This document shows positions 16,767 through 24,667 of a stretch of DNA of 64,000 nucleotides, piece by piece; positions within the stretch are counted from its first letter, which is position 1, and each line of letters starts with the position of its first letter. The stretch is from UBA11524 sp045132495 (GTDB lineage Bacteria > Bacillota > Clostridia > Christensenellales > Aristaeellaceae), in assembly GCA_045132495.1 (NCBI GenBank), contig JBGUSK010000051.1:176086-240085 (forward strand), in the 5' to 3' direction. The notes beneath the pieces are model-generated. The model was not told where the DNA came from. It saw only the letters and a list, made by a program, of their open reading frames with translations, and made no database searches. The translations under genes and the position numbers were made by a program.

Positions 16767-17139
16767 CGCTCGGAATGATCTGCGTCGATGGCAATGGTGG
16801 CTCGCCCTGCTGGCAAACTGGACGCTGGTGCCCTTTGCATGGCTGACGTACTGGGGCGGCGGACCCGTGTGGGGCGCGTATCTGCTGATTCAGGTGGGGA
16901 TGATCTGGCTGAACAACAAAGTATCCGGCAGCCGCTGGTCGCTGGCCTTCCTGTGTGCTAATCTGCTGGCATCGACGGCGATTGCCCATAAATTGTCCAG
17001 TGTTCTTTACTGCAGCCGGGTCAGTTCCGACGGTCTCTCTTACGCGATCAGTGAGCTGGGGTTGATCGGCGGTGTCATCATTGTTGCGGTCATGTCAGTT
17101 TTCGCGATTGCAGCTAAGGGCTGGAAACCGCGTGGATGA
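16756..17139 (+). CDS. Small multi-pass membrane protein
   Basis: A 127-residue protein from ATG 16756, eight nt after an AGGAGG site inside the preceding coding region; a longer in-frame extension would lie within that gene and is not credible. Four hydrophobic segments are visible, starting WWLALLANWTLVPFAWL and ending ELGLIGGVIIVAVMSVFAIAA. I do not recognise a family. Overlap with the exported-protein gene suggests joint function at the membrane. Confidence 0.7.
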   Translation: MGGNARNDLRRWQWWLALLANWTLVPFAWLTYWGGGPVWGAYLLIQVGMIWLNNKVSGSRWSLAFLCANLLASTAIAHKLSSVLYCSRVSSDGLSYAISELGLIGGVIIVAVMSVFAIAAKGWKPRG

Positions 17140-17465
17140 TTGCAGCCACTTCGGGCGGACGAGCAACACTCGCCCCTGCGGGAGCCGATGCTGCTTGCGT
17201 TACGCCATCAGGGGTGCAAATTGGCCAGAGACCTCGTCATTTCCCACCAATATTCGTCTTTTTCCGGTCATCTATCAAAAAATGTCTGTTAATGTCATGT
17301 AAATTCCGGTCAAAGGCGCGCCGTTTTGCAAATCTTCCTGAAAACGTTCGATAATTCTAATTTTCCCCCTTTTCATAATGGTCAAAATGCTGTATAATAA
17401 GGGATGGAACCGCTGCGTTCCGCCTGATGTACGAATAGCGACCGTGCGAAATGAGGTAATTCAGC
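17140..17465 (+). other. 326-bp spacer upstream of the PRPP synthetase gene
   Basis: The left half (about 17140-17240) is GC-rich with short inverted matches (CGGGCGGACGAGCAACACTCGCCC) like a decayed interspersed repeat. The right half is AT-rich and carries the promoter at 17370-17398. I see no RNA gene or ORF in it. Confidence 0.4.
17370..17398 (+). promoter_or_regulatory. PRPP synthetase promoter
   Basis: A weak -35 TTTTCA and a perfect -10 TATAAT are 17 bp apart, about 67 nt before the GTG start. Confidence 0.65.
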
Positions 17466-18686
17466 GTGACTGATTTCGTGAGCACCTGGAATGAGGAAAG
17501 CTTTCTGACTACCCCTGTGGGCCCGCTGGGCCTGATCGCGATGCGCGGCACTGAGGAGATCGCTGGCAAGGTGAACCAGTGGCTGCTGAAGTGGCGCAAG
17601 CATACTGAGGCCACCACCATGCCCGGTGATATGACCACCGCCCCCGGTATGGGCCGTGAGGACTTCCTTGTCCGCACGAGCTGCCCCCGCTTTGGCAACG
17701 GCGAAGGCAAGGGCCTGATCAAGGACTCCGTGCGTGGCCTGGACCTGTACATCCTCTGCGATGTGGGCGCTTATAACTGCACCTACGACATGTACGGCCA
17801 GAAGGTTCCCATGTCCCCCGATGATCACTACATGGATCTGAAGCGCACCATCGCTGCCGTTGGCGGCAAGGCCAAGCGTATCACGGTCATCATGCCGATG
17901 CTCTATGGCGGCCGTCAGCACCGCCGCGCCAGCCGCGAGTCCCTGGACTGCGCGCTGATGCTGCAGGAGCTGGAGCGCATGGGCGTGAACAACCTCATCA
18001 CCTTTGACGCCCATGATCCCCGCGTGCAGAACGCTGTGCCCGAGGGTGGCTTTGAGAACGTGATGCCTTCCTACCAGATCTTCAAGGCCCTGCTGAAGAA
18101 GGAAAAGACCCTTCAGCTGGACAAGGAGCATCTGATGATCGTTTCTCCCGACGAGGGCGCGCTGGATCGCAATATCTTCTATGCCTCCGTCCTGGGTGTG
18201 GACATGGGCATGTTCTACAAGCGCCGTGACTACACCCGTATCGTCAATGGCCGCAACCCCATCGTTGCCCACGAGTACATGGGTAATGACGTGGACGGCA
18301 AGGACGTTTTTGTCGCGGACGATATCCTGTCCTCCGGCGAGTCCATGATCGACGTGGCCCGCAACCTCAAGTCCCGCAACGCCAACCGTATTTTCGCGGC
18401 GGTGACCTTCCCCCTCTTCACCAACGGCCTGGAGCTGTACAACAAGGCGTATGAGGAAGGCCTCATTGACGGCGTGATCTCCACCAACCTGACCTACCGC
18501 ACCCCCGAGCTGCAGGCTGCGCCCTGGTTTATCGAGGCGGATATGTCCAAGTACATCTCCTACATCATCGCCACCCTGAACCACGATCGTTCCCTGTCCA
18601 AGCTGCTGAGCCCCTCCGACCGCATCGCGTCCCTCAAGGAGCGCTACGAGCAGGAGCAGGTTGCCAACGGCATCAAGCTGGTGTAA
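17466..18686 (+). CDS. prs: Divergent ribose-phosphate pyrophosphokinase (PRPP synthetase)
   Basis: A 406-residue protein with a GTG start and GAGGT site. It makes PRPP from ribose-5-phosphate and ATP (EC 2.7.6.1), feeding purine, pyrimidine, His and Trp synthesis. Two phosphoribosyltransferase folds are recognisable: the first contains MLYGGRQHRRASRES, where classical enzymes have an ARQDR-type ATP loop, then LITFDAHDPRVQNA; the second has the ribose-phosphate loop VADDILSSGESMIDVA in place of the classical DDMIDTAGT. It is about 90 residues longer than the usual 315, as in a clostridial subgroup. Codon use is strongly biased, suggesting high expression. Confidence 0.88.
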   Translation: MTDFVSTWNEESFLTTPVGPLGLIAMRGTEEIAGKVNQWLLKWRKHTEATTMPGDMTTAPGMGREDFLVRTSCPRFGNGEGKGLIKDSVRGLDLYILCDVGAYNCTYDMYGQKVPMSPDDHYMDLKRTIAAVGGKAKRITVIMPMLYGGRQHRRASRESLDCALMLQELERMGVNNLITFDAHDPRVQNAVPEGGFENVMPSYQIFKALLKKEKTLQLDKEHLMIVSPDEGALDRNIFYASVLGVDMGMFYKRRDYTRIVNGRNPIVAHEYMGNDVDGKDVFVADDILSSGESMIDVARNLKSRNANRIFAAVTFPLFTNGLELYNKAYEEGLIDGVISTNLTYRTPELQAAPWFIEADMSKYISYIIATLNHDRSLSKLLSPSDRIASLKERYEQEQVANGIKLV

Positions 18687-18697
18687 TTTGATATCAT

Positions 18698-18727
18698 GGG
18701 AAGCCTCGTAAGGGGGCTTCCCGTTTT
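18698..18727 (+). terminator. PRPP synthetase gene terminator
   Basis: GGGAAGCC pairs with GGCTTCCC and is followed by GTTTTG. Confidence 0.75.
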
Positions 18728-18732
18728 GCAGG

Positions 18733-18764
18733 AAAAGCCCTCCGGAAGCATCCTTCCGGAGGGC
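18733..18764 (-). terminator. Terminator of the minus-strand membrane-protein pair
   Basis: A perfect 12-bp stem (GCCCTCCGGAAG with CTTCCGGAGGGC) with a four-base loop; on the minus strand it runs into TTTTCC. Confidence 0.8.
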
Positions 18765-18775
18765 AATTTGCTTGA

Positions 18776-19273
18776 TTACTCGATTTCCGTGACGAACCAG
18801 CCCATCTTCCGCAGCTCGCGGATGAGCATCTCCATGTAGGGGCTGAGGAGGAGCAGCGTGCGGCCGTCCGTCGTTTCGAGGGTCAGCTGAACAGGGGGCT
18901 CCAGCTCCGCGCGGCGCAGTGTCTCCCGGGTGATGCGGATCATCACCGGCGTCTGCTTCTGAACGTTGAGCAGGATCAGCTCGTCATCGCACAGGTACAG
19001 ATTGACGCTGGCGACCTTCCGGTCCTCCCGCATGTTGGCGCCCGCGCGGAATTGGGGCGGCGCAGGCAGCAGCTTTTCCGCCTTTTCGTAGCGGCGGGCC
19101 ATGCGGCTGTCGTTGATGAGCAGGATCAGCAGCGTCACTGCGAAGGCGCCCAGACCGCTGATTACGCCCCAACGGGCTGCATCAGGGAGGTCCATCAGGA
19201 TGAAATAGCTTGACAGGCCGTAAATCAGGCCCAGAATACCGGACAGGAACAGCTTCGGCGTCAGGGGAGACAT
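18776..19273 (-). CDS. Two-helix membrane protein with a C-terminal soluble domain
   Basis: A 165-residue protein: two N-terminal membrane helices (about 8-27 and 34-54), then a roughly 105-residue cytosolic beta-rich domain (ASVNLYLCDDELILLNV, RITRETLRRAELE) that could be PH-like, although I cannot assign it. Its start lies 18 nt after the stop of the upstream cysteine-containing membrane protein gene on the same strand, so they form one transcript ending at a strong hairpin. Confidence 0.7.
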   Translation of the reverse strand: MSPLTPKLFLSGILGLIYGLSSYFILMDLPDAARWGVISGLGAFAVTLLILLINDSRMARRYEKAEKLLPAPPQFRAGANMREDRKVASVNLYLCDDELILLNVQKQTPVMIRITRETLRRAELEPPVQLTLETTDGRTLLLLSPYMEMLIRELRKMGWFVTEIE

Positions 19274-19291
19274 GGCTTTACCTCCGTTGGG

Positions 19292-20056
19292 TCAGGATGG
19301 ATCGTGCTTGGGCCGGAGCTTCCGGCAATACTGGGTGCAGAGCTTGTCCGTGCAGGAAGCGCAGGTGAGGGCGGCGTTGGCTCCCTCCCAGAAGCGCTCC
19401 GGGTGGAGGAAGATCGCCAGCTCCCACACCAGCCACGCTGCAATGGACAGCGCCAGCAGGCTCCAGCAGTATACGCTGGGGAAGAAAAGCAAGGGAGAGA
19501 ACATCATCAGATGATCCCAGTTGAAGATGCGGCAGGTGGTGCAGCAGCGGGTGCCCATCATCAGCCGGAAGGGGCACCAGATCAGCACGCAGATCAGATC
19601 GCAGACGTAAAAGACCACCGTCGTCATGAACAGGGCGATATCTGACATCACCTTGTGGTAGTGCAGATACCCGATCCCCGCGATCAGGGCGACCCAGAGC
19701 AGCATCACCTTGTAAGCCGACCGGCTGGTGCTGACGATGTGCTGCTTGAGAGCCTCGCGGCTGAATTTCTCCTTCAGGGGCGTGAAGCGCATCTTCCACA
19801 GCTTCTGGGAGCCAAGGGAGATCTGCGCCCTGAGGGGGAAAAGCTGAGCGGCCATATCGATCACCCAGATGCCCCACAGCAGGTGCAGCCAGGTGAAGGA
19901 GCGAAAGAAATTCGCCCCCTGCAGCACATCGAACTGGCTGGGGTCGAAGATGCAGAACAGAATACCGATGAGCAGCACGATCAGCCGACCCGCCAGGCGG
20001 AGGGCATACCGGGTGCGCATGCCGGACATGTTGGTGAACAGGTGTTTCAGATTCAT
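19292..20056 (-). CDS. Multi-pass membrane protein with cysteine clusters
   Basis: A 254-residue protein starting at 20056 (AGGAG site). It has five or six hydrophobic segments, a central soluble loop, and two cysteine groups: CCTTCRIFNWDHLMMFSPL in a loop and CASCTDKLCTQYC near the C-terminus, spaced like metal- or Fe-S-binding sites. I do not recognise the family. The cysteine arrangement suggests redox or metal function at the membrane. It is the first gene of a two-gene minus-strand unit. Confidence 0.7.
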   Translation of the reverse strand: MNLKHLFTNMSGMRTRYALRLAGRLIVLLIGILFCIFDPSQFDVLQGANFFRSFTWLHLLWGIWVIDMAAQLFPLRAQISLGSQKLWKMRFTPLKEKFSREALKQHIVSTSRSAYKVMLLWVALIAGIGYLHYHKVMSDIALFMTTVVFYVCDLICVLIWCPFRLMMGTRCCTTCRIFNWDHLMMFSPLLFFPSVYCWSLLALSIAAWLVWELAIFLHPERFWEGANAALTCASCTDKLCTQYCRKLRPKHDPS

Positions 20057-20134
20057 GGGGGTTCTCCTGTGTACAGAGTGAGCGCAATAAGTTATTCTAC
20101 CATCTGCGGGGGGATGCGCCAACAAATCCGGCAT

Positions 20135-20164
20135 AAAAAACGCGCCCTGCAGGATATACAGGGC
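20135..20164 (-). terminator. L,D-transpeptidase gene terminator
   Basis: On the minus strand a GCCCTG/CAGGGC stem is followed by GCG and six T residues, directly after the transpeptidase gene. Confidence 0.85.
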
Positions 20165-20173
20165 ACGGAGGAG

Positions 20174-21295
20174 TCATTCAGCTTCTTCAGCGGGGGCGGA
20201 AGGGCAATGGGCGGCGTTAATTTCCGCAATGGCTTTTTCCCGCAGGGGCGGATTGCAGTATGTGCAAACCTTCAGCTTGGCATATTTGTCCGTATCCAGC
20301 TCGCCGTAGGTGAAAGCGGTCATGGGTTCGTACCTGTCCAGCACGCCGTGGCAGGTGGGGCTGTCATGGTAGTCCTTGCCTCCCTTGGGATTGAAGTACA
20401 GGGGCGTGTCTGCTTCAGGCACGGGGATCTGCCGGCCCTGCCAGTCCTCCCAGATGACGAGACGGGTGTTCATCTTGTCCCGCAGGTTGTTCCAAAGCCA
20501 ACGCATGTTGACGCCCTGTTCGGTGCGCTTGCGCTGCACGCGGATGCACCCATGGCTGGCCCGCTGGCCGAGCTTGGGTTCGGTGCTGCCATAATAATCG
20601 CCGCTCTCCCGCTCAAGGTGGGGAATTTCGTGGATCAGGTCGCCGTCATTGTAGCGGATGCCGTAGTTGCACAGCAGGTCGCCTGACCAGAAGCCGCCGG
20701 TGGGGCTGTACAGCAGGTATTCGCCCGAGCGGGTCTCATTTTCCGGGTCTTTCTTGGTGCCAAGGCCGGTGGAAACCATCAGCTCATCAAAGAGCTTGCC
20801 GTCCTGGTAGACATAGAGGCGCTGGGTAAGCTTGTCCACGATAAGGGCGAATTCGGTGCGCACCTCCGCTTCCACCAGCAGCTCCGTCTGGATATAGCCG
20901 GTGGTCAGCGTGTTGTAGGCCTTGGTGGGGCTTCCGGCAAAGGAGCTGGAGTAGCATTCGATCTTTGTCCAACCGTTATCCAGGGTTTCCAGCACATGTA
21001 CGCCCTGGGTGGAACGGGTCACGTCCGCGATGACCTTGCTGTCCACGCTGGGCTCGGCGTAGACCTCCGCCTGGGCGCGGAAGTTGCCATCCACCACCGT
21101 CATCGGTGCGGTCAGCATGGTCCACATGGCTTCCTCATTGCGGAAGTCCATCTCCGTCTCCCAGAAGCAGTTGGGCTTGCCGCAGGTCTCCCGGCCGGGG
21201 GTGTTCACGGGGGAGATCGGGGCAGGAGCAGCTTCCTCCGCCAGCGCAGGCAGGCAGAACAGGCACAGCAGCAGGGCACAAATACGTTTGAGCAT
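20174..21295 (-). CDS. Exported L,D-transpeptidase with SH3-like and C-terminal cysteine regions
   Basis: A 373-residue exported protein (signal peptide ending CLPALA, AAGGAGG site). Residues 70-140 look like an SH3b module, and 148-290 are a YkuD L,D-transpeptidase domain with His226 in IHEIPH and the catalytic GQRASHGCIRVQ (His248, Cys250). Such enzymes cross-link peptidoglycan 3-3 or attach proteins to the wall and resist most beta-lactams. A C-terminal extension has a YFNPKGGKDYHDSPTC..C..C pattern, a small cysteine motif seen appended to other wall proteins. It is monocistronic, with its own terminator. Confidence 0.9.
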   Translation of the reverse strand: MLKRICALLLCLFCLPALAEEAAPAPISPVNTPGRETCGKPNCFWETEMDFRNEEAMWTMLTAPMTVVDGNFRAQAEVYAEPSVDSKVIADVTRSTQGVHVLETLDNGWTKIECYSSSFAGSPTKAYNTLTTGYIQTELLVEAEVRTEFALIVDKLTQRLYVYQDGKLFDELMVSTGLGTKKDPENETRSGEYLLYSPTGGFWSGDLLCNYGIRYNDGDLIHEIPHLERESGDYYGSTEPKLGQRASHGCIRVQRKRTEQGVNMRWLWNNLRDKMNTRLVIWEDWQGRQIPVPEADTPLYFNPKGGKDYHDSPTCHGVLDRYEPMTAFTYGELDTDKYAKLKVCTYCNPPLREKAIAEINAAHCPSAPAEEAE

Positions 21296-21486
21296 CAGAA
21301 AAAGGCCTCCTTTGTGGGGGTACTATATAATTAACGAAGCAGGGCAGGAAATCCTTCCCACATGAATGTAAAAGTTGCAAAAATGCTGACAAATATTTCA
21401 CAAAATGTGTTTCATTTTCCGTGGGAATGTGTTATAATCACTCCGACTGCGTTTGCAGATCAAAGTATTTGGGAGGAATCCTGAAC

Positions 21487-23346
21487 ATGAAGCGCATTTC
21501 TGCTCTGCTGATCGCGCTGGTCATGATGCTGACCATGGTTCCCGCCATGGCCGAGGAAGTGACCGGCACCGCCAAGGGCTTTGGCGGCGATGTGACTGTG
21601 ACCCTGACCATTGAGAACGGTATGATCACCGCTGCCAAGGCCGAGGGCGCGAATGAGACTCCCGGCGTGGGCACCCCCGCCCTGGAGCAGCTGCCCGCCG
21701 CGATGGTGGCTGGCAACACTGTGAATGTGGACGTCATGGGCGGCGCTACCTTCACCTCCAACGGCGTGATCGAGGCTGCCAAGGCTGCTCTGACCGCTGC
21801 TGGCCTGAAGGTGGAAGACTACATGACCAAGGCCGAGGCCGTCAAGGCTGAGGATGCTGTCTATGAGGCTGACATTGTGATCGTCGGCGCTGGCGGCGCG
21901 GGCATGACTTCCGCCCTGACCGCTGCCGAGAGCGGCGCGAAGGTCATCATCGTGGAGTCTCAGGCTGCTGTGGGCGGCAACTCCGTCCGCGCCACCGGCG
22001 GCATGAACGCCGGTGAGACCACCTACCAGGACAAGGCCGCCTTCGGCCAGGCTGCTGGTGTGGACAAGACCCTGGCTTCCGTTGAGACCACCTACGCTGA
22101 TCACGCTGTGATCAACCAGCTGGCTGACATTGTCGAGATCCAGTGGGCTGCCTACCAGCAGAACGCTGTGGGCTACTTCGACTCCGTGGAGCTGATGCAG
22201 CTGGATACCATGATCGGCGGCAAGGGCATCAACGATCCCGCGCTGGTTAAGCTGCTGGCTGAGAACTCCGCCGAGGGCGTGGAGTGGCTGCGTCAGTTTG
22301 ACATCGACCTGGTGAACACCGGTGCCTTCGGCGGTGCGTCCGTCAACCGTATCCACTGGCCCAAGGTCGATGGCAAGAAGGTTTCCGTCGGCGCTTACAT
22401 GATCCCCCTGCTGGAGGATGCCTGCGAGGCCAACGAGAACATCACCATCCTGTTCGAGACCACTGCCAACGAAATCATCATGGTGGACGGCGCTGCCAAG
22501 GGCATCAAAGCCACCGGCAAGACCGGCAACACCGTGACTGTGAATGCCGACGCTGTGATTCTGGCCACCGGCGGCTTCGGCGCCAATCTGGAGATGGTCG
22601 CTGAGCTGAAGCCCGAGCTGGAAGGCTTCATGACCACCAATGCTGCTGGTCTGCAGGGTCAGGGCATCGCCATGGCGCAGGCTGTGGGCGCTGCTGTGGT
22701 TGACATGGACCAGATCCAGATCCACCCCACCGTGGAAGCCAACACCGCTTCCCTGATCACCGAGGGCCTGCGCGGCGACGGCGCGATCCTGGTCAACGCC
22801 GAGGGCAAGCGCTTCATCGACGAAGTCGGCACCCGTGACGTGGTTTCCGCTGCGGAAATCGCCCAGACCGGCTCCTACTCCTGGCTGATCGTTGACCAGC
22901 GTATGCTGGACGCCTCTGCCACCATTGCTGGCTATGTGAAGAAGAACCTGACCGTGACCGGCGCGACCTACGAAGAGCTGGCTGCTGCCACCGGCATGCC
23001 CGCTGCTGCCTTCGCCGAGACCATGAACGCCTGGAACGGCTATGTGGCTGCCAAGAACGACCCCGACTTCGGCCGCGTGTCCTTCGCCCAGCCCCTGGAT
23101 ACCGCTCCCTACTACGCCATCAAGGTCACCGCTGGCATCCATCACACCATGGGCGGCGTGAAGATCAACACCGAGACCCAGGTGCTGAACGAGGCTGGAG
23201 AGGCCATCCCCGGCCTGTACGCGGCTGGTGAGGTCACCGGCGGCGTACACGGTGCGAACCGTCTGGGCGGCAACGCTGTGTCTGACTTCGTGGTCTTCGG
23301 CCGCATCGCCGGCGAAGAGGCCGCTGAGCTGGCGCTGGCGGACTAA
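21487..23346 (+). CDS. Exported flavoprotein with FMN-binding domain and fumarate-reductase-like FAD domain
   Basis: A 619-residue exported protein from ATG 21487 (GGAGG site), signal peptide MKRISALLIALVMMLTMVPAMA. Residues 25-105 are an FMN_bind domain whose DVMGGATFTS motif is the usual ApbE flavinylation site. Residues 125-615 are the FAD_binding_2/fumarate reductase flavoprotein domain, with the dinucleotide motif IVIVGAGGAGMTSAL and the closing GVHGANRLGGNAVSDFVVFG. Related secreted proteins reduce fumarate, urocanate or acrylate-type acceptors in anaerobic respiration through extracellular flavin electron transfer; the substrate here is unknown. No ApbE or electron-donating subunit gene lies nearby. 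Extreme codon bias suggests abundant expression. Confidence 0.88.
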   Translation: MKRISALLIALVMMLTMVPAMAEEVTGTAKGFGGDVTVTLTIENGMITAAKAEGANETPGVGTPALEQLPAAMVAGNTVNVDVMGGATFTSNGVIEAAKAALTAAGLKVEDYMTKAEAVKAEDAVYEADIVIVGAGGAGMTSALTAAESGAKVIIVESQAAVGGNSVRATGGMNAGETTYQDKAAFGQAAGVDKTLASVETTYADHAVINQLADIVEIQWAAYQQNAVGYFDSVELMQLDTMIGGKGINDPALVKLLAENSAEGVEWLRQFDIDLVNTGAFGGASVNRIHWPKVDGKKVSVGAYMIPLLEDACEANENITILFETTANEIIMVDGAAKGIKATGKTGNTVTVNADAVILATGGFGANLEMVAELKPELEGFMTTNAAGLQGQGIAMAQAVGAAVVDMDQIQIHPTVEANTASLITEGLRGDGAILVNAEGKRFIDEVGTRDVVSAAEIAQTGSYSWLIVDQRMLDASATIAGYVKKNLTVTGATYEELAAATGMPAAAFAETMNAWNGYVAAKNDPDFGRVSFAQPLDTAPYYAIKVTAGIHHTMGGVKINTETQVLNEAGEAIPGLYAAGEVTGGVHGANRLGGNAVSDFVVFGRIAGEEAAELALAD

Positions 23347-23351
23347 GGGGT

Positions 23352-23383
23352 AATTCGGAATTCGGAATGCTGAATTCGGAATT
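23352..23383. repeat. Short AATTCGGAATTC-type repeats
   Basis: Three overlapping copies of an AATTCGGAAT unit lie between the flavoprotein stop and its terminator. They look like a short interspersed or simple repeat and carry no gene. Confidence 0.5.
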
Positions 23384-23403
23384 GGATTCCTGACAACTTC
23401 ATG

Positions 23404-23435
23404 GAGCAGTCCTTCGCAGGAGGGGCTGCTCTTTT
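23404..23435 (+). terminator. Flavoprotein gene terminator
   Basis: GAGCAGTCC pairs with GGGCTGCTC and is followed by TTTTGTTTG. Confidence 0.75.
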
Positions 23436-23482
23436 GTTTGCTTAAGCTCGCGCGATGGTTGAGAGACAAGCGCAGCGCGTTA

Positions 23483-23511
23483 TTGCAAATCGGCCGGATG
23501 CATGCCATAAT
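23483..23511 (+). promoter_or_regulatory. Promoter of the XRE regulator gene
   Basis: TTGCAA and CATAAT with a 17-bp spacer, followed closely by an AGAAGGAGG ribosome site. Confidence 0.7.
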
Positions 23512-23533
23512 AGTGTCAGAAGGAGGCGATCAC

Positions 23534-24217
23534 ATGAAGATCGGAGAGAACATCCGCGCACTGCGCCAGCGCAAGGGGCTGACCCAGGAGCAGGTCGCGC
23601 AGCAGCTGGGTGTGACCTATCAGGCGGTGTCCAAATGGGAGAATGGCACGAATACACCGGACATTGCGCTGCTGCCGGAGATCGCGGCGCTCTTTGGTGT
23701 GACGATAGATGCGCTGTTCACCCAGGATGCGGCCTTGCTGCTGGAGGGATTGCCCCTGGAGGACGATGACGTTATTCGCATCGTGCAGCTGCGAGGAAGG
23801 CAGGTGTTGAAGGTCACGCCGCGGATGTCGCCGGACGACCCGGCCATCGAGATCGCATTCCCCCGCAACTGCAACGACCGTACGCAGTACTTCAAGGTGG
23901 AGGTGTACGGGCATGTCATCGCGGATGGCAGCATCAACGGGGATGTGATATACCATCAGTCTGTGCAGTGTGCGGAAATCAACGGCGATGTGCGCGCTCA
24001 GGGCAATGTGACAGCGAGTGCGGGAATCAACGGTGACGTCCATGCTCAGGGCAATGTGACAGCGAGCAGCATCAACACTTTCGGCAACATCGTGTGCAAC
24101 GGCATCTATGATTGCTATAAGGTGGAGGCAAACTGCATCGAATGCAGCGGTGAAGTGAACGCTGTCAACCTGACCTGCAAGCAGATCACGCAAGCGAATC
24201 CGCCGGAGATGCGGTAA
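23534..24217 (+). CDS. XRE-family regulator with bactofilin-like C-terminal domain
   Basis: A 227-residue protein. Residues 5-60 are a classic XRE helix-turn-helix (IRALRQRKGLTQEQVAQQLG, YQAVSKWENGTNTPD). After a linker, residues 125-220 carry short repeated beta turns (SINGDVIYHQ, EINGDVRAQGNVTAS, GINGDVHAQGNVTAS) of the kind seen in bactofilin/polymer-forming beta-solenoids. Two near-identical units, INGDVxAQGNVTAS, follow each other. The fusion suggests a DNA-binding protein that multimerises through a beta-helix, perhaps in a wall-stress response. It has its own promoter and a shared terminator. Confidence 0.85.
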   Translation: MKIGENIRALRQRKGLTQEQVAQQLGVTYQAVSKWENGTNTPDIALLPEIAALFGVTIDALFTQDAALLLEGLPLEDDDVIRIVQLRGRQVLKVTPRMSPDDPAIEIAFPRNCNDRTQYFKVEVYGHVIADGSINGDVIYHQSVQCAEINGDVRAQGNVTASAGINGDVHAQGNVTASSINTFGNIVCNGIYDCYKVEANCIECSGEVNAVNLTCKQITQANPPEMR

Positions 24218-24220
24218 TTG

Positions 24221-24249
24221 AAAAGGCTCCCCCTCGGGGGGAGCCTTTT
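24221..24249. terminator. Bidirectional terminator
   Basis: AAAAGGCTCCCCC pairs with GGGGGAGCCTTTT, giving A and T tracts at both ends. It serves both the XRE gene and the convergent DUF1653 gene. Confidence 0.9.
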
Positions 24250-24257
24250 GGTATGTG

Positions 24258-24506
24258 TTACTTGTGTGCCGCGCTTTCCACCTCGACCAGCTCGAAGCGG
24301 TATTCCTGGGGACAATCGGTATATTTCGCCCGGTCCACCGGTTCCAGGAACATGGACAGAGGCCGTACCCACAGTCCGCCGTCGCCGTAAAGCTTGCGGT
24401 AAATGACCATGGGCTCGCCGGTCTCGGAGTCGGTGGCGACGTCCTCGACCAGATAATAGTCGCCCTTGAAGTGGCGGTAGATGCGGTGGAGTTGGATTTC
24501 TCGCAT
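24258..24506 (-). CDS. DUF1653 protein
   Basis: An 82-residue protein that matches the small DUF1653 family: HRIYRHFKGDYYLVEDVA, then ETGEPMVIYRKLYGDGGLWVRP and FLEPVD. The fold is a small beta-barrel of unknown function. It is the last gene of a minus-strand group whose upstream neighbour is homoserine dehydrogenase, but the 161-nt spacer makes joint transcription uncertain. Confidence 0.88.
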   Translation of the reverse strand: MREIQLHRIYRHFKGDYYLVEDVATDSETGEPMVIYRKLYGDGGLWVRPLSMFLEPVDRAKYTDCPQEYRFELVEVESAAHK

Positions 24507-24667
24507 AACTTTATTCCTTCATAGCCTGCGCCGTGAGGGCGCGGTAAGTCAACAGTGAACAAAGACCCAATCAACCCGCGTTCGAACCCTGCAAAAGCAA
24601 GTCCACATCCTACGCGAGCTGGGTGCAGCGGCACGCTGCCGCGAGCTGCCCGCGGGGGCAACCCTGC

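Noticed and set aside
21460..23508. Long open frame antisense to the exported flavoprotein
   Set aside because: It is a by-product of strongly biased codons in the flavoprotein gene. The translation is low-complexity His/Gly/Val-rich with no motif.
24580..24600. TTCGAA-containing segment that looks like a tRNA T-loop
   Set aside because: The flanks do not pair as a T-stem and no acceptor, D or anticodon arms can be built around it. It may belong to an interspersed repeat.
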